A DNA stretch of 18,925 bases, from NCBI GenBank assembly GCA_041685145.1, contig JAWLGJ010000052.1, forward strand, positions 1 to 18,925. The letters are read 5' to 3'. The DNA is from JAWLGJ01 sp041685145 (lineage in GTDB: Bacteria; Pseudomonadota; Alphaproteobacteria; Rhodospirillales; Magnetospirillaceae). A program made the translations under genes and the position numbers. Below, piece after piece: positions 1 to 9,045 of the stretch (the stretch's first letter is position 1; each line of letters opens with the position of its first letter). Under the pieces are notes generated by a model. It ran no database searches. It was not told the DNA's origin and worked only from the letters and a program-made list of their open reading frames with translations.

Positions 1-97
1 AATTCCGTCTGCCATCTGTCCCCCCCCCCTCGAACGAACGTTACCGTTGGAGGAGGCACTGTAACGGAATAAGACCATTCGCAGTAGGGGAATACGC

Positions 98-124
98 CGG
101 GGGCCGCCCCTAAGGCGGCCCCCG
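98..124 (-). terminator. Hairpin downstream of serA, probable terminator
   Basis: Perfect inverted repeat with 11-bp arms (98-108 and 114-124) and a 5-nt loop, almost all G and C, lying 51 bp past the serA stop. Neither strand has a T-run after the stem, so it is not a textbook intrinsic terminator. Its position suggests that it ends the serC-serA transcript or shields it from read-through. It could equally serve a plus-strand gene ending left of the window. The rest of 1-175 holds no gene that I can support; it includes a run of ten C at 20-29. Confidence 0.5.
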
Positions 125-175
125 CGTCGCGGCGATGTGCGGCTGGAGCGTGACCGCGTGTGAGCGGATCGCGCC

Positions 176-1753
176 CTAGAAACGCAATGCCTTGGCCTGC
201 ATCACCTGCGGCAGGGCCTGCACCTTGTCGAGCACCGCGTCCGAGATCGGCTGGTCCACCTGCACCAGCGCCACGGCGTCGCCGCCGGGGGTGGCGCGGC
301 CAAGGTGGAAGGTGGCGATGTTCAGCCCCGCCTCGCCCAGCGCCAGGCCCAGCCCGCCGATGAATCCGGGCTTGTCCTGGTTGTTGACGTAAAGGACGTG
401 GGGGCCGAGTTCGGCCTCGATGGGGATCTCGTTGACCTCGACGATGCGCGGCTTGTCGCCGCCGAACAGGGTGCCGGCAACGCAGCGCCCGCGCCGCTCG
501 GTGGTGACGCGCAGACGAACCAGCGTGTGGTAGTCGCTCGATTCGACGTTCTTGGTCTCGGAGACATGGATGTCGCGCTCGCGGGCGATCACCGGCGCGT
601 TGACCATGTTGACGCTTTCCATCAGCGGCTTGAGCAGGCCCGAGAGGATCACCTGCGTCAGCGGCTTGGTGTTCAGTTCGGCGACGTCGCCCTCGTAGAA
701 GATCTCGACCTTCTGCAAGGCGCGCTCGGTCAGTTGCCCGGCGAAGCTGCCGAGCTGTTCGGCCAGCTTCATGTACGGGCGCAGTTTCGGCGCCTCCTCG
801 GCGGTGACCGAGGGCATGTTGAGGGCGTTGGTGACCGCGCCCGTCAGCAGATAGTCGGCCATCTGCTCCGCCACCTGGATGGCGACGTTTTCCTGCGCCT
901 CGGTGGTGGAGGCGCCCAGATGCGGGGTGCAGACAACATTCTCCATGCCGAAAAGGCCATTCTCCTTCGCCGGCTCCTGGGCGAAGACGTCCAGCGCCGC
1001 CCCCGCCACATGGCCGGCCTCCAGCGCCGCCTTGACGTCCTCCTCGACCACCAGGCCACCGCGGGCGCAGTTGACGATGCGTACGCCCTTTCTCATCTTG
1101 GCGATGGCCTTGGCGTCGATGATGCCGCGGGTGGCGTCGGTCAGCGGCGTGTGCAGGGTGATGAAGTCGGCGCGGGCGAGCAGGTCGTCCAGCTCCACCT
1201 TCTCGACGCCGATATCGGCGGCGCGCTCGTGGCTGAGGAAGGGATCATAGGCGACCACCCGCATCTTCAGGCCCAGCGCGCGGTCGGCGACGATGGCGCC
1301 GATATTGCCGCAGCCGATGATGCCCAGCACCTTGCCGGTCAGCTCCACGCCCATGAAGCGCGACTTCTCCCACTTGCCGGCGTGGGTGGAGGCGTTGGCG
1401 GCGGGGATGTCGCGGGCCAGCGCGAACATCAGCGCCAGGGCGTGCTCGGCGGTGGTGATGGAGTTGCCGAAGGGGGTGTTCATGACGATGACGCCGCGGG
1501 CGGTGGCAGCGGAAACGTCGATGTTGTCGACGCCGATGCCGGCGCGGCCCACCACCTTCAGGTTCTCGGCCGCCTCCAGCGCCTCGCGGGTGACCTTGGT
1601 GGCGGAGCGCACGGCCAAGCCGTCATAGGCGCCGATGACGTCGCGCAGTTCCGCCGGGCTCAACCCGACCTTCACGTCCACCTCGATGCCGCGCTGCTTG
1701 AAGATTTCCACCGCGCGCGGGCTGAGCTTGTCGCTGATAAGTACCTTGGGCAT
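176..1753 (-). CDS. serA: D-3-phosphoglycerate dehydrogenase
   Basis: Catalyses the first step of the phosphorylated serine pathway: 3-phosphoglycerate + NAD+ to 3-phosphohydroxypyruvate, in the cytosol. The 525-residue length is that of the long SerA type. An N-terminal substrate and Rossmann module carries GCGNIG at 147-152 for NAD binding, with catalytic Arg231 (in NCARGG), Glu260 (in FAQEP) and His278 (in TPHLGAST). An intervening domain follows at about 320-440, then a C-terminal ACT domain from about 453, which in this family senses serine. The start is placed at MPKVLISDK because it fits the family N-terminus and has an AAAGGA ribosome site about 10 nt upstream; the frame stays open further upstream but looks non-coding. 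It lies 97 bp downstream of serC on the same strand, so co-transcription is likely. Feedback inhibition by serine is inferred from the ACT domain only. Confidence 0.97.
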   Translation of the reverse strand: MPKVLISDKLSPRAVEIFKQRGIEVDVKVGLSPAELRDVIGAYDGLAVRSATKVTREALEAAENLKVVGRAGIGVDNIDVSAATARGVIVMNTPFGNSITTAEHALALMFALARDIPAANASTHAGKWEKSRFMGVELTGKVLGIIGCGNIGAIVADRALGLKMRVVAYDPFLSHERAADIGVEKVELDDLLARADFITLHTPLTDATRGIIDAKAIAKMRKGVRIVNCARGGLVVEEDVKAALEAGHVAGAALDVFAQEPAKENGLFGMENVVCTPHLGASTTEAQENVAIQVAEQMADYLLTGAVTNALNMPSVTAEEAPKLRPYMKLAEQLGSFAGQLTERALQKVEIFYEGDVAELNTKPLTQVILSGLLKPLMESVNMVNAPVIARERDIHVSETKNVESSDYHTLVRLRVTTERRGRCVAGTLFGGDKPRIVEVNEIPIEAELGPHVLYVNNQDKPGFIGGLGLALGEAGLNIATFHLGRATPGGDAVALVQVDQPISDAVLDKVQALPQVMQAKALRF

Positions 1754-1785
1754 GAATGCAAAATTCCTTTGTTTGCATGGCCGGG

Positions 1786-1837
1786 CGCTTCGAGACGGAC
1801 GCCGCGCGGCCTCCGCCGCCGGGCGCGTCTCGAAGCG
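1786..1837 (-). repeat. Strong inverted repeat in the serC-serA gap
   Basis: Perfect 11-bp arms, CGCTTCGAGAC at 1786-1796 and GTCTCGAAGCG at 1827-1837, separated by 30 GC-rich bases. In the serC-serA transcript this would form a stem-loop between the serC stop and the serA ribosome site. No T-run follows on the minus strand, so a processing, stabilising or differential-expression hairpin fits better than a full terminator. The function is inference. Confidence 0.55.
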
Positions 1838-1850
1838 ATGGCCGCGAGTG

Positions 1851-3026
1851 CTAGACCTTCGCCGTGAATTCGGCTTCCGCCTGGGCATAGGCCCAGTCGA
1901 GCCAGGGCAGCAGGGCCTGGATGTCGGCGGTTTCCACCGTGGCGCCGCCCCAGATGCGCAGGCCGGGCGGGGCGTCGCGGTAGGCGCCGAGGTCGAAGGC
2001 GGCGCCCTCCTTGTCCAGGGCCGCGACCATCGCCTTGGCGAAGGCGGCGCGGTCCTCGGCGCTCAGGCGCTCGAAGGCCGGCGAGACGATCTTCAGGCAG
2101 ATCGAGGTGCAGGAACGGCTGGCGGCGTCGTCGGCGAGGAAGGCGCACCAGTCGCTGGCCTCGACCCACGCCGCGACGGCGGCAAGGTTGGCCTCCGAGC
2201 GGCGGATCAGCGCCGGCAGCCCGCCGACGGCCTCGGCCCATTTCAGGGCGTCCAGGGCGTCCTCGACCGCCAGCATTGAGGGGGTGTTGATGGTCTCGCC
2301 CTTGAAGATGCCCTCGATGAGCTTGCCGCCCTTGGTCATGCGGAAAATCTTCGGCAGCGGGCGCGGCGGCGCGAACGTCTCCAGCCGCTCGACGGCGCGG
2401 GGGGACAACGCCAACATGCCGTGCGCGCCCTCGCCGCCCAGCACCTTCTGCCAGGACCAGGTGACGACGTCGAGCTTGTCCCACGGCAGGTCCATCGCGA
2501 AGACGGCCGAGGTGGCGTCGCAGATGGTCAGCCCCTGGCGGTCGGCCTTGATCCAATCGCCGTCCGGCACGCGCACCCCCGAGGTGGTGCCGTTCCAGGT
2601 GAACACGACGTCGCGGTCGCAGTCGACCTGTCCCAGGTCGGGCAGGCGGCCGTACTCGGCCTCGAACACGCGCACGTCGTCCAGCTTCAACTGCTTGGTG
2701 ACGTCGGTGACCCAGCCCTTGCCGAAGCTTTCCCAGGCCAGCATGTCGACGCCGCGCGCCCCCAGAAGCGACCACAGGGCCATTTCGACGGCGCCGGTGT
2801 CCGAGGCGGGAACGATGCCCAGACGCCAATCGTCGGGAATGCCCAGCAGCGCCCGCGAGCGCTGAATGACCTCGGCCAGCTTCTGCTTGCCGATCTTGGC
2901 GCGGTGTGAACGGCCCAGGGCGGCGCCGGACAGGGCCTCAAGGGACCATCCGGGACGCTTGGCGCAGGGGCCGGAGGAAAAATTGGGATTGGCCGGCCGG
3001 GTGGCCGGTTTGACGGATGCAGTCAT
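1851..3026 (-). CDS. serC: Phosphoserine aminotransferase, alphaproteobacterial type
   Basis: PLP-dependent aminotransferase converting 3-phosphohydroxypyruvate and glutamate to phosphoserine and 2-oxoglutarate; the same fold can act in pyridoxine synthesis. The 391-residue protein has the N-terminal PNFSSGPCAKRPGW block, HRAKIGK near 41-47, PASDTGAVEMALWSLLG near 73-89 for cofactor phosphate contact, and WSWQKVLGGEGAHG with the probable Schiff-base lysine at 194. These features match the alphaproteobacterial SerC subfamily rather than the E. coli type. The start at MTASVKP is preceded by a GGGAGGG ribosome site; the longer open frame upstream would run into the proposed promoter. It precedes serA, which makes the substrate it uses, so the pair forms a serine operon. 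A serB homologue is not in this window. Confidence 0.95.
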   Translation of the reverse strand: MTASVKPATRPANPNFSSGPCAKRPGWSLEALSGAALGRSHRAKIGKQKLAEVIQRSRALLGIPDDWRLGIVPASDTGAVEMALWSLLGARGVDMLAWESFGKGWVTDVTKQLKLDDVRVFEAEYGRLPDLGQVDCDRDVVFTWNGTTSGVRVPDGDWIKADRQGLTICDATSAVFAMDLPWDKLDVVTWSWQKVLGGEGAHGMLALSPRAVERLETFAPPRPLPKIFRMTKGGKLIEGIFKGETINTPSMLAVEDALDALKWAEAVGGLPALIRRSEANLAAVAAWVEASDWCAFLADDAASRSCTSICLKIVSPAFERLSAEDRAAFAKAMVAALDKEGAAFDLGAYRDAPPGLRIWGGATVETADIQALLPWLDWAYAQAEAEFTAKV

Positions 3027-3084
3027 ATTGTAACCCTCCCTTGCAGAAGGGACGCGACCCGTTGGGGGGCCGTGGCCCGCGCGG

Positions 3085-3113
3085 ACACTAGGCCCGCGCC
3101 CGGGGCACGTCAA
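3085..3113 (-). promoter_or_regulatory. Probable sigma-70 promoter of serC-serA
   Basis: Read on the minus strand: TTGACG (3108-3113), a 17-bp spacer, then TAGTGT (3085-3090). The -35 matches consensus at five of six positions; the -10 is weaker. The predicted transcript would begin near 3078 and have a leader of about 50 nt ending in the GGGAGGG ribosome site of serC. The promoter lies in the 114-bp gap after the DUF3108 gene, so serC need not depend on transcription from that gene. Confidence 0.55.
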
Positions 3114-3140
3114 CGAAGAATTCGCGGTCGCCGCCAGCGG

Positions 3141-4010
3141 CTATTCGCCAAGGGCGGTGCGGGCGGGGGGATCGAGGGTGAAATCGCAACCGGCCCCGGC
3201 GTCGCAGGTATCGAGCGCGCGCACGACGGTCGCGGGGCCGCGCCCCTCGACCAGCACCCGCAACGGCATCAGGTGGGAGCGGTCCAGTTGCATGGTCATC
3301 AGGTAATTCTCCCACCGCCGCGCCTTGCTGCGCGAGAACCCGGCCAGCGGCTCGGGCGCGATGGTGATTTCGAGCGTCGGTATCTCGCGGCCGTCGAGGC
3401 GGTAGCTGCTGGGGCCCCGGATGCGCACCACGACGTCGAAGCGCCGCTTGCCGTCATAGATGGGAAGCGTGAGGCTTTCCCGCCCCTCGGCCACGGCCGC
3501 CGCCACCTCGTGGCGCAGCACCGGCACCAAGCTCAAGGGATCGAAGGCGCCGGTGCGCAGCGGCAGGGGGACGACGTCGGGGATTTCTTCCTGCTGCCAG
3601 CCGCCGGCGCGCCCCGCCTGGGCCGTGTCGCGGGTGCGCCGCACGACGCTGCCGGTGGTGGTGGCCGGGTCGAAGCTGACCTCGGTCAGTTCCTCGCCGT
3701 CGCCATCGCGGGTGTAATAGCGGTACAGGCGGGGATGCAGCGCCCCGGCGTCCATCACACCGTGGCTGTGGGCGGCGGCCGACACCCCGAAGAGCCAGCC
3801 GATGAGGCCCCGGCTGCCGATTTCCATCACCACCTCATAGCGGCCGTCTCGCTCGCTGAGCGCGAGCACCACATCGGCGGCGTGCAACCCGCCCCAATAG
3901 GTGGCGTAGCGGACCATGACCTTCTCGTCGGCGGGGGCCTCGGCGGTGGCGGGCGCCGCCGCCAACAGCACCAGCATCAAGGGCAGCAGCGCGATCGATC
4001 GTCCATGCAT
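3141..4010 (-). CDS. DUF3108 family exported protein
   Basis: Protein of 289 residues, function unknown. The first 23 residues form a typical signal peptide: a basic start (MHGRS), a leucine/alanine-rich core and an ATA cleavage site before EAPADEK, so export to the periplasm is expected. The mature part is beta-rich and matches the DUF3108 family from memory: an early VRYATYWGGLHAADVVLALSE-like strand pair, GLIGWLFG, a central RLYRYYTRDGDGEE block, and a late IPTLEITIAPEPLAGF segment. Two cysteines near the C-terminus (CDAGAGC) could form a disulphide. No good ribosome site is visible before the chosen ATG, so the start rests on the signal peptide. It sits upstream of serC on the same strand, 114 bp away, and diverges from pntAA. 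No role can be derived from these neighbours. Confidence 0.8.
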   Translation of the reverse strand: MHGRSIALLPLMLVLLAAAPATAEAPADEKVMVRYATYWGGLHAADVVLALSERDGRYEVVMEIGSRGLIGWLFGVSAAAHSHGVMDAGALHPRLYRYYTRDGDGEELTEVSFDPATTTGSVVRRTRDTAQAGRAGGWQQEEIPDVVPLPLRTGAFDPLSLVPVLRHEVAAAVAEGRESLTLPIYDGKRRFDVVVRIRGPSSYRLDGREIPTLEITIAPEPLAGFSRSKARRWENYLMTMQLDRSHLMPLRVLVEGRGPATVVRALDTCDAGAGCDFTLDPPARTALGE

Positions 4011-4178
4011 GGGGGCATTGTATCGCAGGGGCTCGACGAACCAAGGATTATGGGCGATGTCGCCGCCATGCGAGCGGAGGTAACGCTTTTTTGTCCCCGG
4101 CGCCTTGTTAAATCCTTCCACTCGCGGCATCTTGTGCGGCGCGCAGATCATGTGCGCGCGACGGCAGGGGAGTAACCG

Positions 4179-5335
<1,157 letters not shown>

Positions 5336-5336
<1 letters not shown>

Positions 5337-5749
5337 TGGCACAGAACGAGATCGCCGCGGGCGCCGCCAAACTGGCCGCGGGCGCCGACGAACTGGCGCG
5401 CCAGGCCAGCCAGTTGGCCAACCAGGCCGCCGAGGCCGGCGCCGCCCAGGCGGCCGCGCAGGGCCCCAGCACCTTCATGTTCTTCCTCACCGTCTTCGTC
5501 CTGGCGGTGTTCGTGGGCTATTACGTCGTCTGGCGGGTGACCCCGGCGCTGCATTCGCCGCTGATGTCGGTGACCAACGCCGTTTCGTCGGTGATCGTAG
5601 TCGGCGCCCTCATCGCCGCCGGTCCCGCCGGCTTCACGGCCTCCAAGGTGTTGGGCTTTCTGGCGGTGACGCTGGCCTCGATCAACATCTTCGGCGGCTT
5701 CATCGTCACCCAGCGCATGTTGGGCATGTACAAAAAGAAGCAGCACTAG
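5336..5749 (+). CDS. pntAB: NAD(P) transhydrogenase subunit alpha, part 2 (membrane domain)
   Basis: Small membrane subunit of 137 residues carrying part of transhydrogenase domain II, the proton channel. Three hydrophobic segments lie at about 48-66, 82-97 and 104-124, with the family block TPALHSPLMSVTNAVSS at 69-85 and a basic C-terminus (MYKKKQH). The first 42 residues are an alanine-rich, probably amphipathic helix with heptad-like spacing, presumably the part that contacts PntAA or extends from the membrane. The start overlaps the pntAA stop by one base, with GGAGGGAGTGGAG just upstream as ribosome site. The pntB start follows 5 bp after the stop. A much longer frame begins inside pntAA, but that part is an out-of-frame shadow. 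Confidence 0.95.
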
Positions 5750-5754
5750 GGGGG

Positions 5755-7149
5755 ATGACCGTGGCCGAGAACATCACCGCACTCGCCTATCTCGTCGCCT
5801 CCATCTGTTTCATCATGGCGCTGAGAGGGCTCAGTTCGCCGGAAACGGCGCGGGCCGGCAACGTCTACGGCATGGTCGGCATGGCCATCGCCGTGATCAC
5901 CACCATCTTTTCGCCCGAGGTGGTGTCCTACACCTGGATCATCATCGGCATCCTGGTCGGCGGCTCCATCGGCACCCTCATCGCCCGCAAGATCCAGATG
6001 ACGGCGCTGCCGCAGCTTGTCGCCGCCTTCCACTCGCTGGTGGGCCTGGCGGCGGTGCTGGTGGCCGGGGCGGCGCTGTTCAATCCCAGCGCCTACGGCA
6101 TTGGGCAGGTGGGCAGCATCTATGCCTCCAGCCTGGTGGAGATGAGCCTGGGCACCGCCATCGGCGCCGTCACCTTCACCGGTTCGGTGATCGCCTTCGC
6201 CAAGCTGCAAGGCATCATGAGCGGCAAGCCCATCCTGCTGCCCATGCATCACCCCATGAACGCGGCGCTGGGGGTGGCGCTGGTGCTGTTGATCGTCTGG
6301 TTCGCCGCCACCGAATCCTACACCGCCTTCTTCCTGCTGGTGGCCTTGTCGCTGATCGTGGGCCTGACGCTGATCATCCCCATCGGCGGCGCCGACATGC
6401 CGGTGGTGATCTCGATGCTGAACAGCTATTCCGGCTGGGCGGCGGCGGGCATCGGCTTCACCCTGGGCAACACGCTGCTGATCATCACCGGCGCCCTGGT
6501 GGGCTCGTCGGGCGCGATTCTGTCCTACATCATGTGCAAGGGCATGAACCGCTCGATCTTCAACGTCATCCTTGGCGGCTTCGGCGGCGATACGGCCACG
6601 GCGGCCGGCCCCGGCGCAACGGACCGTCCGGTGCGGGCCGGTTCGGCCGACGACGCCGCCTTCATCATGAAGAACGCCTCCAAGGTCATCATCATCCCCG
6701 GCTATGGCATGGCGGTGGCGCAGGCGCAGCACGCCCTGCGCGAGATGGCCGACGTGCTGAAGGAGGAGGGCGTCGAGGTCAAATACGCCATTCATCCGGT
6801 GGCGGGGCGGATGCCCGGCCACATGAACGTGCTGCTGGCCGAGGCCAACGTGCCGTATGACGAGGTGTTCGAGCTGGAGGAAATAAACCACGAGTTCACC
6901 ACCGCCGACGTCGCCTTCGTCATCGGCGCCAACGACGTCACCAATCCGGCGGCCAAGACCGATACGACCAGCCCCATTTACGGAATGCCGGTGCTGGACG
7001 TCGAGAAGGCTAAGACGGTGCTGTTCGTCAAGCGTTCGCTGGGGTCGGGCTATGCCGGCGTGGAGAACGAGTTGTTCTTCCGCGACAACACCATGATGCT
7101 GTTCGGCGACGCCAAGAAGATGACCGAGGAGATCGTGCAGGCGATGTGA
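5755..7149 (+). CDS. pntB: NAD(P) transhydrogenase subunit beta
   Basis: Membrane and NADP(H)-binding subunit (464 residues; E. coli PntB has 462). The N-terminal half is domain II, with about nine hydrophobic helices; His93 (in AFHSLVG) corresponds to E. coli His91, and Asp214 and Asn223 lie in the GGADMP...MLNSYSG block. The C-terminal domain III binds NADP(H), with PGYGMAVAQAQ at 315-325, HPVAGRMPGHMNVLL, GANDVTNPAA and KRSLGSGYAGVEN. The start is uncertain. The ATG at 5755 directly abuts the only ribosome site (GGGGG at 5750-5754), whereas a GTG two codons later at 5761 has normal spacing. Last gene of the pnt operon; a candidate terminator hairpin follows the stop. The complex is expected to supply NADPH at the cost of proton-motive force. 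Confidence 0.97.
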   Translation: MTVAENITALAYLVASICFIMALRGLSSPETARAGNVYGMVGMAIAVITTIFSPEVVSYTWIIIGILVGGSIGTLIARKIQMTALPQLVAAFHSLVGLAAVLVAGAALFNPSAYGIGQVGSIYASSLVEMSLGTAIGAVTFTGSVIAFAKLQGIMSGKPILLPMHHPMNAALGVALVLLIVWFAATESYTAFFLLVALSLIVGLTLIIPIGGADMPVVISMLNSYSGWAAAGIGFTLGNTLLIITGALVGSSGAILSYIMCKGMNRSIFNVILGGFGGDTATAAGPGATDRPVRAGSADDAAFIMKNASKVIIIPGYGMAVAQAQHALREMADVLKEEGVEVKYAIHPVAGRMPGHMNVLLAEANVPYDEVFELEEINHEFTTADVAFVIGANDVTNPAAKTDTTSPIYGMPVLDVEKAKTVLFVKRSLGSGYAGVENELFFRDNTMMLFGDAKKMTEEIVQAM

Positions 7150-7155
7150 CGGGAG

Positions 7156-7178
7156 GCCGGCGCCGCGGTGCCGGCACC
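7156..7178. terminator. GC-rich hairpin between convergent pntB and the cyclase gene
   Basis: GCCGGC at 7156-7161 and again at 7170-7175 form a 6-bp stem with an 8-nt loop; overlapping it is a perfect 12-bp palindrome, GGTGCCGGCACC, at 7167-7178. It fills the 46-bp gap between two converging genes, so a bidirectional terminator is the natural reading. Only a weak pyrimidine stretch (CCCTTCTC) follows on the plus strand. Confidence 0.4.
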
Positions 7179-7195
7179 CTTCTCAGCGCCGCGCC

Positions 7196-8701
7196 TCATC
7201 CGTCGAAATCGACCACCACCACTTGGTTGCGGCCGGCGCGCTTGGCGCGCATCAGGGCGCGGTCGGCACGGGCCACGGCATCGTCGAGCCGCTCCGCCTC
7301 GGTGGCCACCGCCGTCGCGCCGACGCTCACCGTAATCGGCACATCGACCTTCTCGTAACGGACGGGTTCGGCCGCAACCGCCGCCCGCAGCCGTTCCGCC
7401 AGCACGGCGGCCCCGGCAAGATTCGTCTCCGGCAGCAGCACCACGAACTCCTCGCCGCCGAAACGCGCCATCGTGTCGGCCTCGCGCAGCACCTCGTGGC
7501 AGCGGTCGGCAAAGACGCGCAGGGTGGCGTCGCCGGCCTCATGGCCGTGGGTGTCGTTGACGGCCTTGAAGTGGTCCAGGTCCATCATCAAGACCGCCAG
7601 CGGCCGGCCATAGCGGCGCGCTCGCTCGATCGCCTTGCCGCCCTCGATGAAGAAGTAATGCCGGTTGAACAGGCCGGTAAGCTGGTCGGTCACCGCCATG
7701 CGGCGCAGTTCCGCCTCCAGCCGTTTCTGCGGCGTGATGTCGGTGACGCCCGACATCAGGCATTCCTCGCCGCCATAGGTGATGAGGCTGGCGCCGATCA
7801 GGACGTCCGTGACACGATCATCAAGGTGAAGCTGGGTCTCGAAGCCGGTGAGGCTGGGCTGCTCCCTGAGGGCGGCGACGAGCCGCGAGCGTGCCTCGGG
7901 GTCGACATAAAAATCCTCGGTGCTCAGGCCCGGCGGCGGCCCCGAGTCCCAGCCGGCGAGGTCGAGGGCGGCGCGGTTGAGGCGCAGAATGCTGCCGTCG
8001 GCGACGGTGGAAATCAGCAGCGGCGTCGGGGCGGATTCGAACAGCCGGTCGAGCAGTTCATCGCTGCGCGCCTGCGCGCGTGCCGCCGCCCGTTCGGCCA
8101 GCCACGCCTGATGCTGCTGGCGCTGCATCCGGTTTCCGGCCGCCGCCGCGATCGCCCCGAATATATTCGCGGCCGCCAGCATGACCAGAAACTCGGCCAG
8201 GGCGACGCCCGGCGCGGCCGGGAACCAGAGCGCGGCGGCGAATGCCGCGCTGGCGCCGGCGGTGAGCGCGGTCTTGAGGACGAAGGGCAGCGGCACCGCC
8301 AGATAGGCCACCAGCACCATGAAGATCGCCGCCACCCGTGCGGTCTCCGACGAGGGGGCGGTCAGGGCGAAGATCACCGTGGCGGCGGCTGCGATCAGGA
8401 CGTGCCATCCGGCCAGCCAGGCATTGAGGGCGCCACTGGTGGCGGCACGGTCGCCGCCCAAGAAGAAGGCCACCCCCGCCACCAGCACCAGCAGCCGGCA
8501 GGCGGACTTGACCGCGACGGCGGCGGTCCAGCCCTCGTTGGCCAGATCGCTTACGATGAAGGCGAAAAAGACAATACTGGCGGCAAGGACGATATGGCGC
8601 GCTTGGCGCCGCCGCACCTCCAGCCGGCTGCGGCGAAACGCCTCCTCGACCGCCGGGTCGTGATGCTCGCCGGTCCAGGCCGATATCAGCCGGAACTTCA
8701 T
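7196..8701 (-). CDS. Membrane-bound PAS-GGDEF diguanylate cyclase
   Basis: Predicted inner-membrane enzyme making cyclic di-GMP from two GTP. Residue numbers here are from the ATG at 8701. About five or six hydrophobic segments occupy 37-190, then comes a short helical linker, a PAS-like domain at about 216-325 (FESAPTPLLISTVADGSILRLNRAAL), and a GGDEF domain at about 335-500. The active-site motif is GGEEF at 415-419, preceded at the right distance by an RxxD inhibitory site (Arg406, Asp409), so product inhibition is expected. The domain start DQLTGLFNRHYF and DLDHFKAVND are intact. A GTG four codons upstream (8713) is an alternative start; neither start has a good ribosome site. It follows rpsU on the same strand but is separated from it by a strong terminator, so its own promoter must overlap rpsU, or expression is low. 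The membrane part fits no sensor family I can name. Confidence 0.9.
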   Translation of the reverse strand: MKFRLISAWTGEHHDPAVEEAFRRSRLEVRRRQARHIVLAASIVFFAFIVSDLANEGWTAAVAVKSACRLLVLVAGVAFFLGGDRAATSGALNAWLAGWHVLIAAAATVIFALTAPSSETARVAAIFMVLVAYLAVPLPFVLKTALTAGASAAFAAALWFPAAPGVALAEFLVMLAAANIFGAIAAAAGNRMQRQQHQAWLAERAAARAQARSDELLDRLFESAPTPLLISTVADGSILRLNRAALDLAGWDSGPPPGLSTEDFYVDPEARSRLVAALREQPSLTGFETQLHLDDRVTDVLIGASLITYGGEECLMSGVTDITPQKRLEAELRRMAVTDQLTGLFNRHYFFIEGGKAIERARRYGRPLAVLMMDLDHFKAVNDTHGHEAGDATLRVFADRCHEVLREADTMARFGGEEFVVLLPETNLAGAAVLAERLRAAVAAEPVRYEKVDVPITVSVGATAVATEAERLDDAVARADRALMRAKRAGRNQVVVVDFDG

Positions 8702-8715
8702 CGGCGCGGCCACGC

Positions 8716-8743
8716 AAAAACGCCACGGCGGGTGCCGCGGCGT
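8716..8743 (-). terminator. Intrinsic terminator of rpsU
   Basis: On the minus strand a 9-bp stem (ACGCCGCGG against CCGTGGCGT, one G-U pair), a 6-nt loop and then a run of T give a textbook Rho-independent terminator. Plus-strand arms are 8720-8728 and 8735-8743, and the A-run at 8716-8720 gives the T-tract. It begins 30 bp after the rpsU stop and ends only 2 to 14 bp before the possible starts of the downstream cyclase gene. Confidence 0.85.
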
Positions 8744-8773
8744 CGTGCTCCAGGGGCGCTGGCGCGGTTGCGC

Positions 8774-8977
8774 TTAAAAGCCTTCGCGCTCCAGGCGCTT
8801 GCGCTCAAGCTTGCGCGCCCGCCGAATGGCCTCCGCGCGCTCGCGGGCGCGGCGCTCGGACGGTTTTTCGTAGCTGCGGCGAAGTTTCATCTCCCGGAAG
8901 ACGCCCTCGCGCTGCATCTTCTTTTTTAGCGCCTTGAGGGCCTGGTCGACATTGTTGTCACGGACGAGAACCTGCAC
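8774..8977 (-). CDS. rpsU: 30S ribosomal protein S21
   Basis: Small basic ribosomal protein of 67 residues that binds the 30S platform near the 3' end of 16S rRNA and aids initiation. The sequence is typical: MQVLVRDNNVDQALKALK at the start, then KMQREGVFREMKLRRSYEKPSERR, then a highly basic ARERAEAIRRARKLERKRLE tail. The start is GTG, preceded by the strong ribosome site GAAGGAGGGGTG, although the spacing of about 11 nt is long. It is transcribed alone: a promoter lies about 80 bp upstream and a strong terminator just downstream. It diverges from def. Confidence 0.96.
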   Translation of the reverse strand: MQVLVRDNNVDQALKALKKKMQREGVFREMKLRRSYEKPSERRARERAEAIRRARKLERKRLEREGF

Positions 8978-9021
8978 CTTGTCTCACCCCTCCTTCAGAG
9001 TTCGGGTACACAAAAAACCCT

Positions 9022-9045
9022 TGGGCTTCGGCAGTCCGTCGCCCA
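9022..9045 (-). promoter_or_regulatory. Stem-loop with T6 in the rpsU leader
   Basis: On the minus strand, TGGGC and GCCCA (plus-strand 9041-9045 and 9022-9026) enclose an inner CGG/CCG pairing. Four bases later there is a run of six T (plus-strand A at 9012-9017). It would sit almost at the 5' end of the predicted rpsU transcript. The shape is terminator-like, but the stem is short and the gap before the T-run is suboptimal. A leader element acting in S21 autoregulation or as a 5' stabiliser is possible but unproven. Confidence 0.3.

Noticed and set aside
305..1867. A 520-codon open frame on the plus strand opposite serA.
   Set aside because: It is the antisense of a certain serA gene in GC-rich DNA; the product is low-complexity (G, A, D, R, H, L) and resembles no family.
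4047..4113. CATAAT on the minus strand and TTAAAT on the plus strand as promoters for the DUF3108 gene and pntAA.
   Set aside because: Both lack a -35 at suitable spacing, so I did not call promoters in this 168-bp divergent gap.
7419..8701. The window's two GGDEF-type proteins as one signalling system.
   Set aside because: They are 3.3 kb apart on opposite strands with several unrelated genes between them, and one has no active site; a link is speculation.
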